From assembly GCF_028682455.1 (NCBI RefSeq), contig NZ_JANHLD010000003.1, positions 1,261,176 to 1,325,175 on the forward strand: a stretch of 64,000 bases of DNA, written 5' to 3'. This DNA comes from Pseudomonas putida. GTDB taxonomy: Bacteria > Pseudomonadota > Gammaproteobacteria > Pseudomonadales > Pseudomonadaceae. The notes below the pieces were generated by a model. It was given only the letters and a program-made list of their open reading frames with translations. It was not told the DNA's origin and made no database searches. Positions within the stretch are counted from its first letter, which is position 1. Every line of letters begins with the position of its first letter. A program made the position numbers and the translations under genes. Positions 1-8,358 of this stretch are shown here, in pieces.

Positions 1-1064
1 CCCAGTTGGGTGAGTGGCTGAACGCGCTGCAGGCCGGCTGCCCGGCGATCAGCAGCAGCGCACCGCCGACGGTCGATGAGCAGACGTTCTGCGCGCCGGC
101 CAACCTGGCCGAGTTGCTGCCAGTGCGTCAGCCCAAGCGCCGCGCCGCGGAGAACTGGTGGATCGCCTCGTACAGTGCCTTGCGTATCGGTGAACAGTTG
201 CTGTCACTGACCGCCGACAGCTCCCAGGCTCAGCACCTGCTCGACGACGAGCGGCCCGATCCGCAACAACTGCGTGAAGTGGCGCCCGGCAGCGGTGATA
301 TCCACCGATTCCCTCGCGGCCCGAACCCCGGGACCTTCCTTCATGGCCTGCTTGAATGGGCGGGGCACGAAGGGTTTGAGCAGGTCACGGCCGAGCCTGA
401 AAAACTGCAGCGCACCGTGGGCCAACGCTGCAACCGGCGTGACTGGACGGGCTGGATCAACACCCTGACCTCGTGGCTGCAGACGCTGCTGGTGCAGCCC
501 ATGAACCTGGCGCCGCACAGCCCTCCTGTGGCCCTGAATCAATTATCCGGGTACCAGATCGAAATGGAGTTCTGGTTCGCCAGTCACAAGGTCGATGTGG
601 GGCAGCTGGATCGGTTGGTCTGCGAGTTCACCCATCAGGGCATGAGTCGGGTCGCCGCTCAGCCGGCCCAGCTCAACGGCATGTTCAAAGGCTTCATCGA
701 CCTGGCCTTCGAGCATGACGGGCGCTACTACGTGGCCGACTACAAATCCAACTGGCTAGGTCCGGATGACATGGCCTACAGCGAGCAGGCGATGGAGGCG
801 GCGGTCCTCGCCCACCGCTACGACCTTCAATATGTGTTGTACCTGCTGGCCCTGCACCGCCAGTTGCGGGCGCGCCTGTCGGACTATGACTACGACCTGC
901 ACGTAGGCGGGGCATTGTTCGTGTTTCTGCGCGGCGTGCATGCGGCGTCGGGCGGCCTGTACTTCGTCAAGCCGCCACGGGAGCTGATCGAGCGCCTCGA
1001 TGACCTGTTCCGCGGCGTGAGCACCTTGCAACAACACGACCTGTTCCTGGGAGATGCATCATGA
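1..1064 (+). CDS. recB: RecB, exodeoxyribonuclease V beta subunit (C-terminal part; runs off the left edge)
   Basis: This is the C-terminal nuclease part of RecB, the helicase-nuclease subunit of RecBCD that processes double-strand ends for recombination. The reading frame is open from the first base, so the TTG at 6 is not the true start and the gene continues leftward. The RecB-type nuclease core is visible: the GFIDLAF segment (Asp at 699-701), then DYKSNWLG (Asp at 738, Lys at 744), then the QYVLYLLALHR helix. The ordered Asp...Asp-Tyr-Lys set is the metal-binding site of this nuclease family. The stop overlaps the recD start by 4 bp (ATGA), so the two are translationally coupled. Assignment is firm; only the N-terminal extent is unknown. 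Confidence 0.95.
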   Translation, partial: QLGEWLNALQAGCPAISSSAPPTVDEQTFCAPANLAELLPVRQPKRRAAENWWIASYSALRIGEQLLSLTADSSQAQHLLDDERPDPQQLREVAPGSGDIHRFPRGPNPGTFLHGLLEWAGHEGFEQVTAEPEKLQRTVGQRCNRRDWTGWINTLTSWLQTLLVQPMNLAPHSPPVALNQLSGYQIEMEFWFASHKVDVGQLDRLVCEFTHQGMSRVAAQPAQLNGMFKGFIDLAFEHDGRYYVADYKSNWLGPDDMAYSEQAMEAAVLAHRYDLQYVLYLLALHRQLRARLSDYDYDLHVGGALFVFLRGVHAASGGLYFVKPPRELIERLDDLFRGVSTLQQHDLFLGDAS

Positions 1065-3142
1065 GCCGTACCCTCGACGACCTGTTGCCGACACCGCTTG
1101 ATGCCCGGCACCTGGCCGCGCTCGAGCCGTTGAGCAACAGTGCCGACCTGTTGGCCCTGCTCGATCGTTGGGTCGAGCGGGGTTGGCTGCGTGCCCTGGA
1201 CCGTGCCTTCGTCGGCTTTTTGCAGGAGCGCGAGCCAGGCAGCGATTCGCTGGTAATACTGGCCGCTGCCTTGGCCAGTCATCAGTTGGGTCATGGGCAT
1301 GTGTGCCTGGACCTGGGGGAAACCCTGGCCGAGCCTGATTTTGCCCTGTCCTTGCCGCCGGAAGGCGATGCCCTGGCTGGCCCGTTGCTGCTGCCCTCGC
1401 AACTGCTCGAACGCCTGGTGCTGGGCACTTGGTTGCAGCGGTTGGCCAGCAGCGCCCTGGTGGCCGATGCGGACCATCCCGAGCACGTGTCGCGCCCCCT
1501 GGTGCTCAGCGGCCAGCGCCTGTACCTGCGTCGTTACTGGGCTTACGAGCGCAGTATCGACCGCGCCCTGCATCAACGTCTGGAGCAGATAGAGCCCAGC
1601 CCGGCCGATTTGCCGACGCGCCTGGCGCAACTGTTCGCGGGTGGCGATCTGGCAGGGCAGGTGGATTGGCAGAAGCTCGCCTGTGCCCTGGCCACCCGCG
1701 GTGCCTTCAGCATCATTACCGGCGGCCCCGGCACCGGCAAGACCACTACCGTGGTGCGCTTGCTGGCCTTGCTGCAAGCCCCGGCCGTGGAGGCGGGGCG
1801 TCCTTTGCGCATTCGCCTGGCAGCGCCCACCGGCAAGGCGGCGGCGCGGTTGACCGAGTCCATCGGCCAGCAGGTGGAGCGCCTGGCGGTTGCCGCGCAA
1901 GTGCGGATGAGCATTCCCACCGATGTGTCCACCGTTCACCGCCTGCTGGGCAGCCGCCCGGGTTCGCGGCATTTTCACCACCATGCCGGCAACCCCCTGC
2001 CGCTGGATGTGCTGGTGGTCGACGAAGCATCGATGATCGACCTGGAGATGATGGCCAACCTGCTGGCAGCGCTACCGCCCCATGCGCGGCTGGTGTTGCT
2101 GGGTGACAAGGACCAGTTGGCGTCGGTAGAGGCCGGTGCGGTACTGGGCGACCTGTGCCGAGACGCCGAGGCGGGGCGCTACAGTGCGCAGACCCAGGCG
2201 TGGCTTGAGCAGGTCAGCGGCGAGACGCTGGCCGCCAGCGGGCTCGAAACGGGCACGGCCGAGCAGTTTCCGTTGGCACAACAGGTGGTGATGTTGCGGT
2301 TTTCCCGGCGTTTTGGTGAAACCAGCGGTATCGGCCGCCTGGCGCGCCTGGTCAATCAGCAAGACGCCGACCAGGCCCGCGCGTTGCTCAAGGACAAACT
2401 GGATGACGTGTTTGGCCTGAGTCTTCGTGGCGAGCAGGATCGCGCCCTGGATCGCCTGCTGCTGGAAGGCCTGGGCCGTGGCGAACAAGGCCCCCAGGGC
2501 TACCGAAGCTACTTGCAGATCATCGGTCGGCAGCGTCCGCCACCGGGGACTGCGGCCGATGATCCGCGTTGGGAAACCTGGGCCATGGCGGTGTTGCAGG
2601 GCTTCGAGACATTCCAGCTGCTGTGTGCGGTGCGCAAGGGGCCGTGGGGTGTCGAAGGGCTCAACGCGCGGGTCGGCCGCGTGTTGGTGGCGGCGGGTCT
2701 GATTCCGGCCGACCAGCCCTGGTATGAAGGCCGTCCGGTGCTGATGACACGCAACGACTACGGCCTGGGCTTGATGAACGGCGATATCGGCATCGCCCTG
2801 CGCCTGCCGGATGAGCAGCACCCCGGGCACTCGGTGCTGCGCATAGCCTTCGCCCGCAACGATGGTCGCGGTGGCGTGCGCTTTGTCTTGCCGAGCCGGC
2901 TCAACGAGGTGGAAACGGTGTATGCCATGACGGTACATAAGTCACAGGGCTCGGAGTTCACCCACACAGCGCTGGTACTGCCCGATGCGTTGAATCCGGT
3001 GCTGACCAAAGAGCTGATCTACACCGGGATCACCCGGGCCAAGACCTGCTTCACCTTGATCGAGCCGCGCCAGGGGGTGTTCGAGGACGCCGTGCGTCGC
3101 AAGGTCAAGCGTATCTCCGGGTTGATGCTCAAACAGGTATGA
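1061..3142 (+). CDS. recD: RecD, exodeoxyribonuclease V alpha subunit
   Basis: 5'-3' superfamily 1 helicase subunit of RecBCD. The 693-residue product has the Walker A motif GGPGTGKT at residues 221-228, a Walker B-like segment VLVVDEASMID, the helicase motif LLGDKDQLASVEAG, and the C-terminal MTVHKSQGSEF and YTGITRAK motifs of the UvrD/RecD C-terminal domain. It starts at the ATG that overlaps the recB stop, so the order recB-recD is an operon. A short hairpin follows the stop. Nothing looks truncated. This is ordinary core recombination machinery. Confidence 0.96.
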   Translation: MSRTLDDLLPTPLDARHLAALEPLSNSADLLALLDRWVERGWLRALDRAFVGFLQEREPGSDSLVILAAALASHQLGHGHVCLDLGETLAEPDFALSLPPEGDALAGPLLLPSQLLERLVLGTWLQRLASSALVADADHPEHVSRPLVLSGQRLYLRRYWAYERSIDRALHQRLEQIEPSPADLPTRLAQLFAGGDLAGQVDWQKLACALATRGAFSIITGGPGTGKTTTVVRLLALLQAPAVEAGRPLRIRLAAPTGKAAARLTESIGQQVERLAVAAQVRMSIPTDVSTVHRLLGSRPGSRHFHHHAGNPLPLDVLVVDEASMIDLEMMANLLAALPPHARLVLLGDKDQLASVEAGAVLGDLCRDAEAGRYSAQTQAWLEQVSGETLAASGLETGTAEQFPLAQQVVMLRFSRRFGETSGIGRLARLVNQQDADQARALLKDKLDDVFGLSLRGEQDRALDRLLLEGLGRGEQGPQGYRSYLQIIGRQRPPPGTAADDPRWETWAMAVLQGFETFQLLCAVRKGPWGVEGLNARVGRVLVAAGLIPADQPWYEGRPVLMTRNDYGLGLMNGDIGIALRLPDEQHPGHSVLRIAFARNDGRGGVRFVLPSRLNEVETVYAMTVHKSQGSEFTHTALVLPDALNPVLTKELIYTGITRAKTCFTLIEPRQGVFEDAVRRKVKRISGLMLKQV

Positions 3143-3149
3143 CCGGGGC

Positions 3150-3170
3150 GGTCCGGCTTATGGCCGGACC
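3150..3170 (+). terminator. hairpin after recD, possible terminator
   Basis: GGTCCGGC and GCCGGACC arms flank a short loop eight bases after the recD stop. No T-run follows, so intrinsic termination is uncertain; it may only protect the recBD mRNA end. Confidence 0.35.
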
Positions 3171-3254
3171 ACCGCGGATTGCCCCCTCGCTGGCAAATCG
3201 TCCGTTGTGCTATCGTTGCGACAGTATCCTGCAGTGCTTTAAGAGATTTCCTTC

Positions 3255-3830
3255 ATGAAAGTGGCCGCCCCGACACCGGGACGTGTGACGAGCCGGGGGC
3301 GTTCGCTGCTGGCCGCGTTGCCGTTGATGTTCGGAGCGCTGGCCCACGCCGAAACCAATTCCGCCTCGACCCTGGCAGAGCAACGCGCCAAAGCCGTTAC
3401 TCAGGTGGTACTGGGCATCCTCAGCTATGCGCGCTGGCCGGTCGAGCCCGAGCAACTGCGCTTGTGCCTGGTCGGTCCTACCGAATACGCCGACGATCTG
3501 GTCAAGGGCACCACCCAGGCCAGTGGGCGCCCGGTAGCCGTGCGCCGGCTGTTGGCCAACGATCCACGTATTGTCACCGAGTGCGACGCCATGTACCTGG
3601 GGCAGTTGAGCCAGGATGAACGCAAGCAGCTGTTCAGTGCTGTCACGGGTCACCCGGTGTTGAGCATCAGCGAGGCCAATGATCCCTGCACCGTCGGTAG
3701 TGTGTTCTGCTTGCGGGTCAGCGACCGGCAGGTGGCCTTCGACGTCAACCTCGACTCGGTGGCGCGCAGCGGCGTGCGTATCCACCCCAGTGTGCTGCAG
3801 TTGTCGCGGCGCCGGGCGGGGCAGCCATGA
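3255..3830 (+). CDS. yfiR: YfiR (TpbA-like locus), periplasmic repressor of the diguanylate cyclase YfiN
   Basis: 191-residue exported protein of the YfiR/DUF4154 family. In P. aeruginosa YfiR sits in the periplasm and holds the membrane cyclase YfiN inactive until redox or envelope stress releases it. Residues 1-32 form a signal peptide ending near AHA. Four cysteines lie at 71, 110, 145 and 152, the positions that form the two disulfides in P. aeruginosa YfiR, which supports an identical redox switch. It is the first gene of yfiRNB and its stop overlaps the yfiN start by 4 bp. The ATG is preceded by a purine-rich stretch (AAGAGA). Confidence 0.93.
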   Translation: MKVAAPTPGRVTSRGRSLLAALPLMFGALAHAETNSASTLAEQRAKAVTQVVLGILSYARWPVEPEQLRLCLVGPTEYADDLVKGTTQASGRPVAVRRLLANDPRIVTECDAMYLGQLSQDERKQLFSAVTGHPVLSISEANDPCTVGSVFCLRVSDRQVAFDVNLDSVARSGVRIHPSVLQLSRRRAGQP

Positions 3831-5095
3831 TGGGGTTCATACGGGGGCGCCAGCGCCCCACCTTGCGTTCGGTACTCGGCCGCCGGCACTTGAGCGTGGC
3901 GCTGCTGGCGGTGGGCCTGGCGGGCATTTCACTGACCGTACTTGGCGTGCTGGCATTGCGGGTTTATGCCAACCACAACCTGCACCTGATCGCCCGTTCG
4001 ATCAACTACACCGTCGAAGCCGCCGTGGTGTTCAACGACAGCAGCGCCGCCAACGAAGCCCTGGCGATGATTGCCTCGACCGAAGAGGTCGCCGATGCCA
4101 AGGTGTTCAATCGCAGCAATGAGCTGCTCGCCCGCTGGCAGCGCAACGAAGACGGCCTGATGGCGCAGGTCGAGCAGCGGGTGGCCCGCGCCCTGCTGGA
4201 AGAGCCGATCATCCTGCCGGTGCTGCATCAGGACCGACAGGTCGGGCGAATCGAGCTGGTGGGGCAGGGCGGCAGCCTGTTGCGCTTCATGCTCAGTGGC
4301 CTGGCCGGCATCATTCTCTCCACGGTGTTGAGCGCGCTGGGCGCGTTGTACCTGTCGCGGCGCCTGTTCGGCGACATTGTCGGCCCGTTGCGCAGCCTGG
4401 CCACGGTGGCCCATGCCGCCCGCCGCGAGCGCAGTTTCGACCGGCGCGTGCCGCCTGCGCAGATCGCCGAGCTCAATGAGCTGGGCAACGACTTCAATGC
4501 CCTGCTCGACGAGCTTGAAAGCTGGCAAAACCACCTACAGAGCGAGAACGAGAGCCTCGCCCACCAGGCCAGCCACGACAGCCTCACCGGGCTGCCCAAC
4601 CGGGCCTTCTTCGAAGGTCGGCTCAGTCGCACCGTGCGCAATGCCAACAAGTACCAGGAACACTTGGCGCTGCTGTTCCTGGACAGCGACAACTTCAAGG
4701 AGGTCAACGACAACTACGGGCACGCGGCCGGTGATGAAGTGCTGGTCAGCGTCGCGGCGCGGGTGCGCTCGCAGTTGCGGGAAAATGACCTGGTTGCGCG
4801 GTTGGGGGGTGATGAGTTCGCGGTGCTGCTGGCCCCCTTGCACAGCCGTGAGGATGCCCAGCGCATCGCCGAGAAGATCATCGTCAGCATGCGCAAGCCG
4901 ATCCCTTTGGCCGAGGGCAAAAGCATCGTCACCTCATTGAGCGTCGGCATTGCCTACTTCCCGGATGACGGCCGCAGCCCTTCCGATTTACTCAATGCCG
5001 CCGATGCGGCGATGTACCAGGCCAAGCGTACCACGCGTGGCCAGTGGCAAACGGCAGAGACGGAGTGCTCTGACCATCCCAAAAACAGGAGCTGA
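3827..5095 (+). CDS. yfiN: YfiN/TpbB, membrane diguanylate cyclase
   Basis: Inner-membrane enzyme making c-di-GMP from two GTP, promoting biofilm and small-colony growth. The 422-residue protein has a first membrane helix at about residues 25-48, a periplasmic PAS-like/CHASE8 sensor, a second helix at about 150-175, a HAMP segment, and a GGDEF domain. The active-site motif GGDEF is at residues 327-331 and an intact inhibitory site RxxD (REND) is at 318-321, so product feedback is expected. It is translationally coupled to yfiR; yfiB follows after 3 bp. The start chosen is the first of two adjacent ATG codons, the one overlapping the yfiR stop. Confidence 0.94.
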   Translation: MMGFIRGRQRPTLRSVLGRRHLSVALLAVGLAGISLTVLGVLALRVYANHNLHLIARSINYTVEAAVVFNDSSAANEALAMIASTEEVADAKVFNRSNELLARWQRNEDGLMAQVEQRVARALLEEPIILPVLHQDRQVGRIELVGQGGSLLRFMLSGLAGIILSTVLSALGALYLSRRLFGDIVGPLRSLATVAHAARRERSFDRRVPPAQIAELNELGNDFNALLDELESWQNHLQSENESLAHQASHDSLTGLPNRAFFEGRLSRTVRNANKYQEHLALLFLDSDNFKEVNDNYGHAAGDEVLVSVAARVRSQLRENDLVARLGGDEFAVLLAPLHSREDAQRIAEKIIVSMRKPIPLAEGKSIVTSLSVGIAYFPDDGRSPSDLLNAADAAMYQAKRTTRGQWQTAETECSDHPKNRS

Positions 5096-5098
5096 ACC

Positions 5099-5599
5099 GT
5101 GACACACTTGAGTCGATACCTGCGTTTTCACTTTGCCTTCCTGGCCTTGGCGTTGTTGGCCTTGACCGGTTGCCAGAGTGTGCCGCCCAAAGGACTGACG
5201 GCCGAGCAGATTGCCGTACTCAAACAGGAAGGCTTTCGTCTGACCGACGAAGGCTGGGAATTCGGCTTGTCGGGCAAGGTGCTGTTCGGCAGCGACCTCG
5301 ACTCGCTCAACAGCCAGAGCCAGGCTATTGTCGAACGCATCGGCAAGTCGCTGCTGTCGGTGGATATCCAGCGCGTGCGAATCGACGGCCACACGGACTC
5401 CACCGGCAAGGCCGCCTACAACGAGCAACTGTCGCTGCGCCGGGCCAAGAGTGTCGCCAAGGTCCTGACCTCGGTCGGCATGCGCCCGGAAAACGTCGAA
5501 ACCCGTGGCCAGGGCAGCAGTGAGCCGGTGGCCAGCAACGCTTCCCGCGCCGGGCGCATGGAAAACCGCCGGGTGTCCATCGTCGTCGCCTCCGACTAA
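5099..5599 (+). CDS. yfiB: YfiB, outer-membrane OmpA-like lipoprotein activating the Yfi system
   Basis: 166-residue lipoprotein. The lipobox LTGC places the lipidated Cys at residue 25, and a C-terminal OmpA-like peptidoglycan-binding domain follows (GHTDSTGKAAYN, LSLRRAKSVAKVL, ENRRVSIVV). In P. aeruginosa YfiB sequesters YfiR at the outer membrane and thereby activates YfiN. The start is a GTG preceded by ACAGGAG at proper spacing, 3 bp after the yfiN stop, so it completes the yfiRNB operon. Its stop overlaps in convergent fashion the stop codon of the LysR remnant on the other strand, which looks like the ancestral gene border. Confidence 0.93.
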   Translation: MTHLSRYLRFHFAFLALALLALTGCQSVPPKGLTAEQIAVLKQEGFRLTDEGWEFGLSGKVLFGSDLDSLNSQSQAIVERIGKSLLSVDIQRVRIDGHTDSTGKAAYNEQLSLRRAKSVAKVLTSVGMRPENVETRGQGSSEPVASNASRAGRMENRRVSIVVASD

Positions 5600-5732
5600 T
5601 CGGCAAAGCTCATCGCGCGCGACGTGCCCATCAACAGCGGCGCGTTGCGCTCGGTCACGTTGCGGATGTAATCCCACAACAGGGTGATGCGCTTGAGCTT
5701 GCGCAGGTCTTCGCGGCAGTACATCCAGAACT
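5596..5732 (-). pseudogene. C-terminal remnant of a LysR-family regulator
   Basis: Read on the minus strand, about 45 codons match the C-terminus of the intact LysR protein encoded at 8359-9306: the segment WMYCREDLRKLKRITLLWDY, then IRNVTE, then a diverged tail ending SFAD like the intact gene's LFAD. Homology stops abruptly at a Phe codon (5728-5730), and upstream sequence is unrelated. There is no start codon or N-terminal domain, so this is a stump. It overlaps the yfiB stop by a few bases, the tight convergent arrangement expected of the original gene end. It is best read as the displaced original 3' end left when the neighbouring cassette was acquired. Confidence 0.85.
5649..5732. repeat. 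84-bp direct repeat, left copy (LysR 3'-end sequence)
   Basis: Matches 8412-8495 at a constant offset of 2763 bp with two mismatches counted by eye. Sequence either side of the block diverges sharply. Together the two copies bracket the bacteriocin cassette. Confidence 0.88.
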
Positions 5733-5960
5733 TCAAGGAACTCAGGTTAACCCAATGATTACAGGGTCTAACCGCTATGAGTATCCTTGCAGCTCAACCT
5801 GCTGTTACAAACACCGTTACAAACCTCGTTTCTCCGTGAGGCCGACGACAAGCACACAAAATCTGACACTCTCTCTTTGATACAATCGCCGCCAGCTCGC
5901 TCACACCTTCAGTTTTACCGCCGTGCAGGATGACAGTCCTTCGGTGTGGGCGGGCTGTCG
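5733..5960. other. non-coding left end of the bacteriocin cassette
   Basis: No credible gene. It holds AGTATCCT at 5780-5787 followed by two GTTACAAAC copies at 5804-5812 and 5816-5824. The same elements (AGTATCCT, then GCTGTTACAAAC) recur in the same orientation at 8230-8237 and 8288-8299 on the other side of the cassette. The stretch is also the 3' trailer of the minus-strand cassette genes. I see no clear T-rich terminator. Confidence 0.5.
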
Positions 5961-6449
5961 CTACAGCACAACATCTCTATCATTCAACGCGATTTCTATC
6001 ACCTGCTCTGGCGATAGTCCCTGCGGATAATCAGCTTCATCGAAGTATTCGTCTGGCCAAAAAATCAAATCGGATACGCGCTCATTGGGTATGTTGATTT
6101 CCAGCATGTGCAACCAAAAATCAATGTCGTGTTCGGCCCCATCGCACTCCATTACCCTTCGGGCCAGCTCTATCAGCTCCTGCTTGGTTACATCTGCCAC
6201 ACGCTGTTCATACGGTGTTGCTAAGACCTTGCGAACCCAAGTGTCGTGGGTTTGCCCACCATAGATTCCCTGAAAGTCGATGAATTCAAATTCGGTCATG
6301 GCTTCTCTATTGAACGCGACCAACTGCTCCCGAGTTTGTTCGGGATGTCCGCAATCAATTTGTTCAGAAAGTCCCGTCAGTCGAGCAACCAAGGACTCGT
6401 CCAGTTCGGGGGGCATTAAATCAGGGCGAAGTTCCATACGCTCACTCAC
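5961..6449 (-). CDS. hypothetical protein in immunity-gene position
   Basis: 162-residue acidic, soluble protein with no signal peptide and no motif I recognise. A GTG at 6449 overlaps the end of the immunity gene by 8 bp, while an in-frame ATG at 6437 (MELRPDLM) is an alternative start. Tight coupling downstream of a colicin-type immunity gene suggests it belongs to the same cassette. Its size, acidity (many Asp/Glu) and position would suit a second immunity protein or an orphan immunity protein against another toxin, but this is inference from context only. The C-terminus DLIFWPDEYFDE resembles in style the SDLIYYPE stretch of the adjacent immunity protein, perhaps distant kinship. Confidence 0.65.
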   Translation of the reverse strand: MSERMELRPDLMPPELDESLVARLTGLSEQIDCGHPEQTREQLVAFNREAMTEFEFIDFQGIYGGQTHDTWVRKVLATPYEQRVADVTKQELIELARRVMECDGAEHDIDFWLHMLEINIPNERVSDLIFWPDEYFDEADYPQGLSPEQVIEIALNDRDVVL

Positions 6450-6732
6450 AATCTATTCGTTCGTCTTTGAATCCCGGCAAGCCCTTGGACGCACGCCATT
6501 CTTTTACAATCTGCGTCACACCTTCAGGGGAGTTATCTGCTCCTGGCTCTGGATAGTAGATCAAGTCTGATCCTGCCGGGTGCTCGCTTACCTTCTCGAA
6601 GTGCAACAGGAGCAAGTCAGCACGATCATCGTTTTCGGCTTCTTCGTCTTCCTTGGCGAGTTCTTCCAGCAGCTTGATAAACTCGGCTTCGGTGTACTCC
6701 GAAAAGCTGTTTTTCAGTAGGGTATCCGTCAT
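6442..6732 (-). CDS. colicin E9/pyocin-type DNase immunity protein
   Basis: 96-residue acidic protein of the colicin/pyocin immunity family (ImE9 fold), which binds and blocks the HNH nuclease domain of its partner toxin. Family hallmarks are EYTEAEFIKLLEE near residues 12-24, HPAGSDLIYYPEPG near 51-64, SPEGV and a final KEWRASKGLPGFK. It starts at the ATG at 6732, eight bases after the TAG (6740-6742) that ends the toxin in its correct frame. Because the toxin carries a frameshift, a naive reading joins both genes into one 553-codon ORF, but this ATG and the family length show it is a separate gene. Base composition is visibly more A+T-rich than neighbouring core genes. Confidence 0.88.
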   Translation of the reverse strand: MTDTLLKNSFSEYTEAEFIKLLEELAKEDEEAENDDRADLLLLHFEKVSEHPAGSDLIYYPEPGADNSPEGVTQIVKEWRASKGLPGFKDERIDCE

Positions 6733-6739
6733 GTTTGGC

Positions 6740-8103
6740 CTATTCGTTCCGGTGAAGATCGATGTGGTTTCTCGGTGTGTTGATTCGCAGGTTATCCACG
6801 TCGTACACGCCACCGCCTTCTGATACTTTTCGAGGTGGTGCAGCTCGTAGGACAATCTACCTCCGACTCTATCGGCTTTTCGCACACGGGGTGCCCGACC
6901 TGTACGCATGCGGCCAACACTCTGTTTGACGAACTGGTCCGCTGCTGTCGATCCCGATACAGCTTTCCAGAGTGCGGCTCTGAATGCGTCGAAGCTTTTG
7001 AACTCGCGCCCTCTCAATGCGTCCGCCACGTCTGTTGGTATCGGAACGCCAACCCCCGAACTCGCCCCAATAAGCCAGATACCAGCTATATCTTCTCCTT
7101 GACCTGTGACGGTGCCGGGGGTCTTACGGACATTCATCACGATGTACAACGGCTGCACACCAGAATCAGCCGGGAACACCAAAATGAAATCTTTGTAAGC
7201 GTCCGGGTAGATCGGGCTGACGATGATGTTATCAGCCTGTTCGGTGGGCGGATAAATCCAAATCTGGGGCGCCTGTGGTGCGCCTTCTAACGCTGGAATT
7301 CCTAACGTGCTGGATGGGTCAGCGGCTGGTGTCCATATCAAGGTTACGCCGTCACCAAAGTCAGCCACTTGCTGGGAGCCTTGAGCAACGAACTGCACTA
7401 CGGGAATCATTTCCCATTCCCGGCGCTTCTGGGTGTTGTACCCGTAACCCTTTAAGGTGCCATCGGCCTGCTGCTCAACGGTTAGTCGGACGCGTGTACG
7501 TCCTTCTTTAAGCGACTGGAGCTGTTCTTCTGTATATAGGCTGCTGTCGCCCAAGCTGGATGGCCACAGCAATGCAACCACCCCCGCAAGTGCACCAGCA
7601 GCAACACCAGAAGTAGCCCCGGACGTCACAGCACCAGCCGAACAAAGACCACCACAAGAAACACCGCCAGCAGTGGCAGCGGCGCCGCCTAATAGAAGTG
7701 TTCCCAGTGAGGCGGGTAAGCCGCCACTGATTTTCTTGAGCGGGATATTTCCTTGTGCATCCGTTTCACGACCACCCAGCAACGCAAACCCGCCATATTG
7801 GCTAACCGGATCGGTGGGAATGGCTCCGCTGGGACTGACGTGGTTAATGACCCCATTAGGCAGCGTGCAAGGTTTCGTGAAAGTGCGGCCTGCTATTGGC
7901 CGTTCCTGCTTTTGAGCTGGCTTAACCAGACTGTCTTCATACGCCTGTTGCCGTGCAAGCATCGCCTCATATGGCTTTTGTCTGGCCTCACGTTCGGCAA
8001 TTTCGGTTGGTGTCATGTCGCGTAGATAACGGACACCATTACCACCGCCACCACCTCCGCCAGCATGTTGCCAAACCTGTGGTAAGTCCTTGTTACGAGC
8101 CAT
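6740..8103 (-). pseudogene. S-type pyocin/colicin-E9-like HNH DNase bacteriocin, frameshifted in the active site
   Basis: The N-terminus has a glycine run (residues 15-21), then a Gly/Ala-rich hydrophobic stretch, then a pyocin-S-type translocation region (about residues 190-320). The colicin-type DNase follows: GIWLIGASSGVGVPIP, ADALRGREFKSFDAFRAALW, VGGRLSYELHH. After ELHHLEK the frame is wrong. One base appears missing near 6823-6826; in the shifted frame the protein continues SEGGGVYDVDNLRINTPRNH then IDLHRNE and stops at TAG 6740-6742, exactly the HNH ending of colicin E9. So the catalytic His residues after the shift are lost in the literal sequence. No receptor-binding N-domain of full-size S pyocins is obvious. 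It could be a true pseudogene or a sequencing error. Confidence 0.82.
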
Positions 8104-8358
8104 TGAGCGTCCCTGTTTCGCCGTTTAAGTGCGACAGGACGCTATCCCATGCTGGATCGACAAGCCTGTAGGAAGATTCTCAAAATCGTACCGAGTTTTT
8201 CCTGTGTTCCGTGTCATTTCAGGGGTAGAAGTATCCTCATGCGGCACTGAACGAAAGCGTCGAGCTGTTACAGGTCGCGTATCAATCGCTGTTACAAACC
8301 ATTGGTAAAGGCTTGCTGGGGTCTTTACGATGGGGCTACCTGATTCCTTGAAGATCTG
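8104..8358. promoter_or_regulatory. upstream region of the bacteriocin and right end of the cassette
   Basis: Non-coding region upstream of the minus-strand toxin. A plausible ribosome-binding stretch (CAGGGACG on the minus strand) precedes the ATG at 8103. AGTATCCT (8230-8237), GCTGTTACAGG (8264-8274) and GCTGTTACAAAC (8288-8299) mirror elements at the other cassette end. I looked for a LexA box (CTG-N10-CAG) and PrtN-type P-boxes and did not find a convincing one. Confidence 0.45.

Noticed and set aside
6442..8103. A natural toxin-immunity fusion protein of 553 residues
   Set aside because: The correct HNH continuation and stop appear after a one-base shift, and the immunity part has its own ATG and family length.
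8104..8358. LexA or PrtN control site for the bacteriocin
   Set aside because: No CTG-N10-CAG match and no repeated ATTGnnGT boxes could be found.
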